DNA from: Syntrophomonadaceae bacterium
GTDB taxonomy: Bacteria; Bacillota; Syntrophomonadia; Syntrophomonadales; Syntrophothermaceae
NCBI GenBank assembly: GCA_029907055.1
Contig: JARYMO010000068.1
Coordinates: forward strand, 1-7,435
Direction: 5' to 3'
Length of the DNA stretch: 7,435 nt
The notes under the pieces were generated by a model, which saw only the letters and a program-made list of their open reading frames with translations, was not told the origin of the DNA and did not search any database. Positions 3,303 through 7,435 of the stretch are shown here, one piece after another. How positions within the stretch are numbered: the stretch's first letter is position 1; every line of letters begins with the position of its first letter. The translations under genes were made by a program, and so were the position numbers.

Positions 3303-5516
3303 GTGAAGCGTGAAACGACTGCCGACAACCCCATTCCCCCGGCCAGGCTGCACCTCAACCTGCGCCCCTTCTACATCGGCGGCCTGGCGCTGCTGCTGGT
3401 GCTGGCGCCACTGCAGCGGGGGCTCTTCTTCCGCGCCGAGCTGCTGGGGGCGGCCATGCTGGCGGCGGTGGTGTTCGCCGTGGCCGCCGCCGACCGGGCG
3501 CTGCGCGGGCAGCCGCTGCAGCCGGAGAAGCCGGCCGACTGGGCGGCGCTGGCCCTGCTGGCGGCCTACGCCCTCTCCCTGGGCGGGGCGGTGCACCCCG
3601 GGGAGGCGCGGCTGGCGCTGCTGGAGGCTGCCGCCGGGGTGATGGTGTACCTGGCCGCCTCCTGGGCCGCCCGCACCGAGCGGGCCCTGGACCTGCTGCT
3701 GCAGGCGGCGGTGCTGGGGGGCACCCTGACGGCGGCGGTGGGCCTGCTGGCGGCGGCGCAGGTGCTGGCGGTGCCGGGCGCCTACGAATCGGGGGTCATC
3801 GCCTCCACCCTGCAGTACCGCAACACCCTGGGCATCCTGATGGTGGCCTGCGCCTTGCTGGCGGTGGGCCTGTCGGTCAAGCGCGAGGGCCTGCTGCCTC
3901 GGCTGGCGGCGGCCTTTTGCACCTGCCTGATGGTGCTGGCGCTGGTGGGCAGCCAGTCCCGCGGCGCCCTGCTGCTGCTGGCCCCCGCCGCCCTGCTGCT
4001 GGTGCTGGCGGTGCCGGCCGCCCTGCGCTGGCGCGCCCTCTACCACCTGTTCATCCCCGCCGGCAGCGCCCTGCTGGCGTCGCACTGGCTGTTCGCCGCC
4101 CTGCGGGCCGGCGACCACCCCCGCGCCCTGGCCGCCACCGTGGCCGGGCTGGGGCTGGCGCTGGCGCTGCAGGCCTGCTACTGGGCCCTGGGGGCCCGCC
4201 TCAACCGCGCGACCGTCAGCGACCGCACCCGCCGCCTGGTGGCGGCCGGGGGGCTGGCCTACTGCCTGCTGGTGGCGGCCGTCTACCTGGCGGTGTCCTC
4301 CACCGCCCACGCCTCCCCCCAGGCCAACCTGCTGCCCCCCGAGCTGCAGCGGCGCACCAGCGCCCTCAGCGCCGGCGACCACAGCGTGGTGGCGCGCGAG
4401 GCCTACATGCGCGACGCCGTGCGCATCATGCTCGACCACCCGCTCACCGGGGCCGGCGGCGGGGGCTGGAACGCCCTCTACCACCGCTACCAGTCCGAGC
4501 TGTACTGGTCCAGCGAGGCCCACAGCTCGCTGCTGCAGACCGGCGTGGAGGCCGGCCTGCCCGGCATGGCTGCCCTGCTGGCCCTGTGGGGGCTGGCCGG
4601 CTGGCAACTGGCGCGCTTCCTGCGCCACGCCCCCCGCGACGGGCGGCGGCTGTCGGTGGCGGCGGCGGCGGTGGCGGCCGGGGCGCTGGTGTTGCACAGC
4701 ACCTTCGACTTCGACTTCTCCTTCCCGGCGGTGGCCTGGCTGGCCATGGCCCTGCTGGGAGCGGTGAGCGGCGCTGCCCGCACCCGCCGCCAGGAACGGC
4801 GGGGGGCGGAGCACGCCCCCGGCTGGCAGGTGGCCCTGACCGCCGCGGCGGGGACCGCGGCCGCGCTCGCAGTGCTGGCCTTCTCCTACCAGTGGTACAC
4901 CGCCGGGGTGGAGGGCGCCCTGGGCGCCCGCGCCCTGCAGGCCAAGCAGCTGGAAACGGCCCAGGCCCACTACCAGCGCGCCTGCGCCCTCGACCCCTGG
5001 ACCGCCTCCTACGCCGCCGACCTGGCCCAGGTGTACACCGCCCGCGCCCTGCAGGCGGACGACGCCCGCCTGCACTACCAGGCCCTGGCGGCGGTGCGGG
5101 CCGCCGCTGCCGCCGAGCCCTACAACACCGAGCTGCGGGCGGTGCTGGTCAACACCTGCTTGGCCCTGCACGAGCCGGCGCTGGCCGCCCAGCACGCGCG
5201 GGCCGTGGTGCACGCCAACCCCCTGCTGGCGCAGGGCTATGAGCTGGTGGCCGCCACCCGGCTGCACGCCGCCCGCGCCTACCTGCAGGCCGGCCTGCCC
5301 CGGCAGGCCGAGCCCTTCCTGGCCTCGCTGCAGCCGCTGCAGCAGGAGATGGAAGTCCGCGGCCTGAGCCCCAGCGGGGCCTTCGCGCTGGCCGCCGGCC
5401 AGCTGGACCTGCTGGCGGGGCGGCAGCAGGAGGGCAGGGAGCGGCTGCAACAGGCCGCCGCCTGCCCCGAGACCCGCCAGGAGGCCGCCCGCCTGCTGGC
5501 CATGGCCGGGAGCTGA
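3303..5516 (+). CDS. O-antigen ligase/Wzy-type polysaccharide polymerase with C-terminal TPR region
   Basis: A 737-residue polytopic membrane protein. About 12-14 hydrophobic segments lie between residues 22 and 528, with a larger extracytoplasmic loop at about 333-410. Signatures of the O-antigen ligase/polymerase (Wzy_C) family are present: SQSRGALL (217-224), HPLTGAGGGGW (379-389), AHSSLLQTGVEAGLPG (406-421) and LHSTFDFDF (464-472). Such proteins use undecaprenyl-linked repeat units to extend or transfer glycan chains on the outer face of the membrane. After the last membrane segment (about 508-528), residues about 539-735 are Ala/Leu-rich helical repeats. One clear TPR-like unit (AQAHYQRACALDPW, 553-566) suggests a protein-protein docking module. 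The GTG start at 3303 has GGAG 7 nt upstream and is the only good start before the first membrane segment. It is first in the operon with Wzz and the kinase, 3 nt before the next gene. It could be a capsule polymerase or a ligase that attaches glycan to wall or protein; sequence alone does not decide. Confidence 0.88.
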   Translation: MKRETTADNPIPPARLHLNLRPFYIGGLALLLVLAPLQRGLFFRAELLGAAMLAAVVFAVAAADRALRGQPLQPEKPADWAALALLAAYALSLGGAVHPGEARLALLEAAAGVMVYLAASWAARTERALDLLLQAAVLGGTLTAAVGLLAAAQVLAVPGAYESGVIASTLQYRNTLGILMVACALLAVGLSVKREGLLPRLAAAFCTCLMVLALVGSQSRGALLLLAPAALLLVLAVPAALRWRALYHLFIPAGSALLASHWLFAALRAGDHPRALAATVAGLGLALALQACYWALGARLNRATVSDRTRRLVAAGGLAYCLLVAAVYLAVSSTAHASPQANLLPPELQRRTSALSAGDHSVVAREAYMRDAVRIMLDHPLTGAGGGGWNALYHRYQSELYWSSEAHSSLLQTGVEAGLPGMAALLALWGLAGWQLARFLRHAPRDGRRLSVAAAAVAAGALVLHSTFDFDFSFPAVAWLAMALLGAVSGAARTRRQERRGAEHAPGWQVALTAAAGTAAALAVLAFSYQWYTAGVEGALGARALQAKQLETAQAHYQRACALDPWTASYAADLAQVYTARALQADDARLHYQALAAVRAAAAAEPYNTELRAVLVNTCLALHEPALAAQHARAVVHANPLLAQGYELVAATRLHAARAYLQAGLPRQAEPFLASLQPLQQEMEVRGLSPSGAFALAAGQLDLLAGRQQEGRERLQQAAACPETRQEAARLLAMAGS

Positions 5517-5519
5517 AGC

Positions 5520-6875
5520 ATGGAACACGACAACCACCCCATTTCACAGGAGAGGGGATACCCGGTGAATACAGGCAATGACCCGCTGCCCTACGACGAC
5601 TACATCGACCTGCGCGCGCTGGTGCAGGTGCTGTCCAAGCGCCGCCGCCTCATCGCCGCCGGCACCCTGCTGGCGGTGCTGACCGCGGCCGTGCTCAGCT
5701 TCTTCGTGCTGCCGCCGGTGTACGAGGCGCAGGCGCTGCTGCTGGTCACCCAGCCCACGCAGCAGCAGGCCGCCCCCAGCGAGGACGGGGTGGAGGGCTC
5801 GCTGGCCCCCCTCACCCGCATCCCGGTGCAGACCATGAGCACCTACCTGGGCCAGCTCAAGAGCCAGGCGGTGCTGCGGCGCACCATCGCCGCCCTGGAG
5901 CTGGACCCCCGGCTCTACACTCCAGAGTCGCTGGGGCAGATGGTGACCGCCACCGTGCAGAAGGACTCCAACCTCATCGACCTCAGGGTGCAGAACAGCG
6001 ACCCGCGGCTGGCGGCGCGCATCGCCAACACCATGTGCGACCAGTACTTCGCCCTGCTGTCGGAGAAGAACCAGCAGCAGATGACGCGCTCGGTGCAGTT
6101 CCTGCAGGAGCAGCGCAAGGCCACCGAGGCCCAGTTGGCGGAGGCCATCGCCCGCTTGAAGGCCTTCCAGGCCCAGCCGCGGGGGGTGGCGGTGCTGGAG
6201 GCGGAGTTCAACCTGCTGGCCGGCAGCGCCGGCTCCTACGCCTCCCAGCGCGAGGAGGCCCGGCGCCAACTGGAGGCCGCCCGCGCCGGCCTGGCCCGGC
6301 TGGAGGCGGACCTGGCCCAGACCCCGGCCCTCATCGAGGTGGCGGGGGCGGAGGGCGTGAGCGAGCAGCCCAACCCGGTCTACCAGGCGCTGGCCCAGCA
6401 GGTGGCGGCCCAGCGCGCCCAGGTGGCGGCCAGTGAGGCTGCCCTGCGCGGCGCCGAGTCCGGCAGCCGCACTGCCGACCTCGACCGCCTGGCCGCCGAG
6501 CTGACCGCCAAGCGGGCCCAGCAGAGCCAGCTGCAGGCCGAGGTGGACCGCCTCAACGAGACCCTCAACACCCTGGCCCGCAAGATCACCGAGACCCAGA
6601 TCACCCGCTCCCTGGACCTGGGGCAGACGGCGGTGGCGCTGGTTTCCGACGCGGCGGTGCCGGAGAGCCCGGTCAAGCCGCGCAAGACGCTCAACATGGC
6701 GGTCGCCCTGCTGCTGGGGCTGATGGCCTCGGTGGCGCTGGCCTTCGCCCTCGAGCACCTGGACCAGACGGTGAAGACCCCCGAAGACGTGGTCGAGCAC
6801 CTGGGGCTGCCGGTGCTGGGGCTGGTCCCCCAGGCGGGCAACGGCGGCAGCCGCAACGGATACGGAGGCTACTGA
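5520..6875 (+). CDS. Wzz/CpsC-CapA-type chain-length regulator and BY-kinase activator
   Basis: A 451-residue inner-membrane protein. A short cytoplasmic N-terminus ends in IDLRALVQVLSKRRR (29-43), then TM1 (about 44-64) with PPVYEA after it, typical of the Wzz domain. The extracytoplasmic part (about 65-390) has TYLGQLKSQAVL (109-120) and long Ala/Gln/Glu-rich coiled-coil stretches (about 190-265 and 290-360). PESPVKPRK (381-389) precedes TM2 (about 392-411), and the cytoplasmic tail contains LDQTVKTPEDVVEHLGLPVLGLVP. In Firmicutes this family (CpsC, CapA) binds and activates the separate BY-kinase and sets polymer length. ATG 5520 has GGAG 7 nt upstream. GTG 5565 follows AGGAGAGGGG and would give the N-terminus MNTGNDPLPYDDYIDLR; it is a serious alternative because the extra 15 residues include the translated Shine-Dalgarno. 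The tail ends in Gly/Asn/Tyr (NGYGGY). The gene is 1 nt before the kinase start. Confidence 0.92.
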   Translation: MEHDNHPISQERGYPVNTGNDPLPYDDYIDLRALVQVLSKRRRLIAAGTLLAVLTAAVLSFFVLPPVYEAQALLLVTQPTQQQAAPSEDGVEGSLAPLTRIPVQTMSTYLGQLKSQAVLRRTIAALELDPRLYTPESLGQMVTATVQKDSNLIDLRVQNSDPRLAARIANTMCDQYFALLSEKNQQQMTRSVQFLQEQRKATEAQLAEAIARLKAFQAQPRGVAVLEAEFNLLAGSAGSYASQREEARRQLEAARAGLARLEADLAQTPALIEVAGAEGVSEQPNPVYQALAQQVAAQRAQVAASEAALRGAESGSRTADLDRLAAELTAKRAQQSQLQAEVDRLNETLNTLARKITETQITRSLDLGQTAVALVSDAAVPESPVKPRKTLNMAVALLLGLMASVALAFALEHLDQTVKTPEDVVEHLGLPVLGLVPQAGNGGSRNGYGGY

Positions 6876-6876
6876 G

Positions 6877-7435
6877 ATGAACGACATGGTAAGGCGCGTG
6901 CAGCGCAGCCTGCGCAACGGAAAGGAACGGGAGGCGGCCACCGTCACCCAGACCGCCCCCCGCTCGCTGATGGCCGAGGCCTACCGCACCCTGCGCACCA
7001 ACCTCAACTTCGCGGTGCTGGACCGCGAAGTGCGGGTCATCGCGGTGACCAGCCCGGCCCCCCACGACGGCAAGACCGCCACCGCCGTCAACCTGGCGGT
7101 GGTGCTGGCCCAGGCCGGCCACCGCACCCTGTTGGTGGACGCCGACATGCGCCGCCCTTACGTGCACCGGGTGTTCCAGGTGGACAACAGCTGCGGCATC
7201 ACCAACGCCCTGGTGCAGGGGCGCGACCCGCTGGAGTTCGTGCGCCCGGGGCCGGTGGACAACCTCAGCCTGCTCTTCTGCGGCCCGCTGCCGCCCAACC
7301 CGGCCGAGCTGCTGGCCAGCGAGCGGGTCACCGGCCTGTGGCCGCGCCTGCGCGAGCAGTTCGACTACGTGGTGGTGGACTCGCCGCCGGTGCTGGCGGT
7401 GGCCGACGCCATGATGATCGGCTCCCAGGCCGACG
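6877..7435 (+). CDS. CpsD/CapB-type BY-kinase (tyrosine kinase), N-terminal part
   Basis: 186 residues are visible and the frame runs off the window. The ATG at 6877 is 1 nt after the Wzz stop, with GGAGG (6864-6868) 8 nt upstream. The family autophosphorylates a C-terminal tyrosine cluster (outside the window) and cycles with Wzz and CpsB to control polymerisation and export. Visible motifs: EAYRTLR (34-40), the EX2RX2R oligomerisation motif; Walker A in TSPAPHDGKTAT (58-69, K66); Walker A' LLVDADMRRP (85-94, D88 and D90); and Walker B VVVDSPP (165-171, D168). The Walker A is unusual: family members commonly read PGEGKS or PGDGKT, but here His63 replaces the glycine. The protein lacks its own membrane segment so far, matching the two-protein Firmicutes arrangement in which Wzz supplies the activating domain. 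A MinD/ParA protein is unlikely given the EX2RX2R motif and the context. Confidence 0.93.
   Translation, partial: MNDMVRRVQRSLRNGKEREAATVTQTAPRSLMAEAYRTLRTNLNFAVLDREVRVIAVTSPAPHDGKTATAVNLAVVLAQAGHRTLLVDADMRRPYVHRVFQVDNSCGITNALVQGRDPLEFVRPGPVDNLSLLFCGPLPPNPAELLASERVTGLWPRLREQFDYVVVDSPPVLAVADAMMIGSQAD

Noticed and set aside
3083..3313. Small + strand open frame across the regulatory spacer
   Set aside because: It starts inside the 0A boxes, has no ribosome binding site, reads through the promoter and leader elements, and overlaps the polymerase start. Its composition does not look coding.
1090..5537. Very long open frames on the - strand opposite the SLH and polymerase genes
   Set aside because: They are rich in Gly, Gln, Arg and His with no recognisable domain, run through the regulatory spacer, and lie opposite genes with clear families. 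Such frames are an expected by-product of G/C-ending codons.

Overview
The window is very GC-rich, and third codon positions are almost all G or C. It carries the start of a Gram-positive-type capsule or exopolysaccharide (EPS) locus on the + strand. Family content points to a high-GC, probably spore-forming member of the Firmicutes (Bacillota): a PHP-type CpsB/CapC tyrosine phosphatase, a secreted protein with three SLH domains, a Wzz-like CpsC/CapA modulator and a separate CpsD/CapB BY-kinase. The Shine-Dalgarno sequences are extensive, one being an 11-base perfect anti-16S match. Matches to the Spo0A recognition sequence agree with this. The lineage is an inference; I do not recognise the species.

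Layout: 1-216 is a leader region with a three-copy 10-bp repeat and the ribosome binding site of the first gene. 217-966 encodes the CpsB/CapC phosphatase. 967-1206 is a spacer with short inverted repeats, a weak promoter candidate, two strong GC hairpins that could compete with each other, and a perfect Shine-Dalgarno. 1207-2958 encodes a secreted SLH protein whose N-terminal domain has visibly different codon use from the rest. 2959-3302 is a dense regulatory spacer: a long terminator-like hairpin, four exact 0A boxes (TGTCGAA, three of them 11 bp apart and the fourth inverted), a sigma-H-like promoter and a folded leader. 3303-5516 encodes an O-antigen ligase/Wzy-type polymerase with a C-terminal TPR region. 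5520-6875 encodes the Wzz-like modulator. From 6877 to the window end is the N-terminal part of the BY-kinase. The last three genes are 3 and 1 nt apart and form one operon.

Working model (family knowledge plus inference): the kinase and its membrane activator control polymer length and export, CpsB reverses kinase autophosphorylation, and the Wzy-like protein polymerises or transfers repeat units. The SLH protein sits in the cell wall by binding secondary wall polysaccharide and may be a structural partner or acceptor of the polymer. The most interesting point is the spacer at 2959-3302. It suggests that the polymerase-Wzz-kinase operon is controlled directly by Spo0A (and possibly sigma-H), rather than indirectly through SinI/SinR as for eps of Bacillus subtilis. 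All genes in the window belong to recognised families; the unusual part is the regulatory DNA and the mosaic SLH protein.
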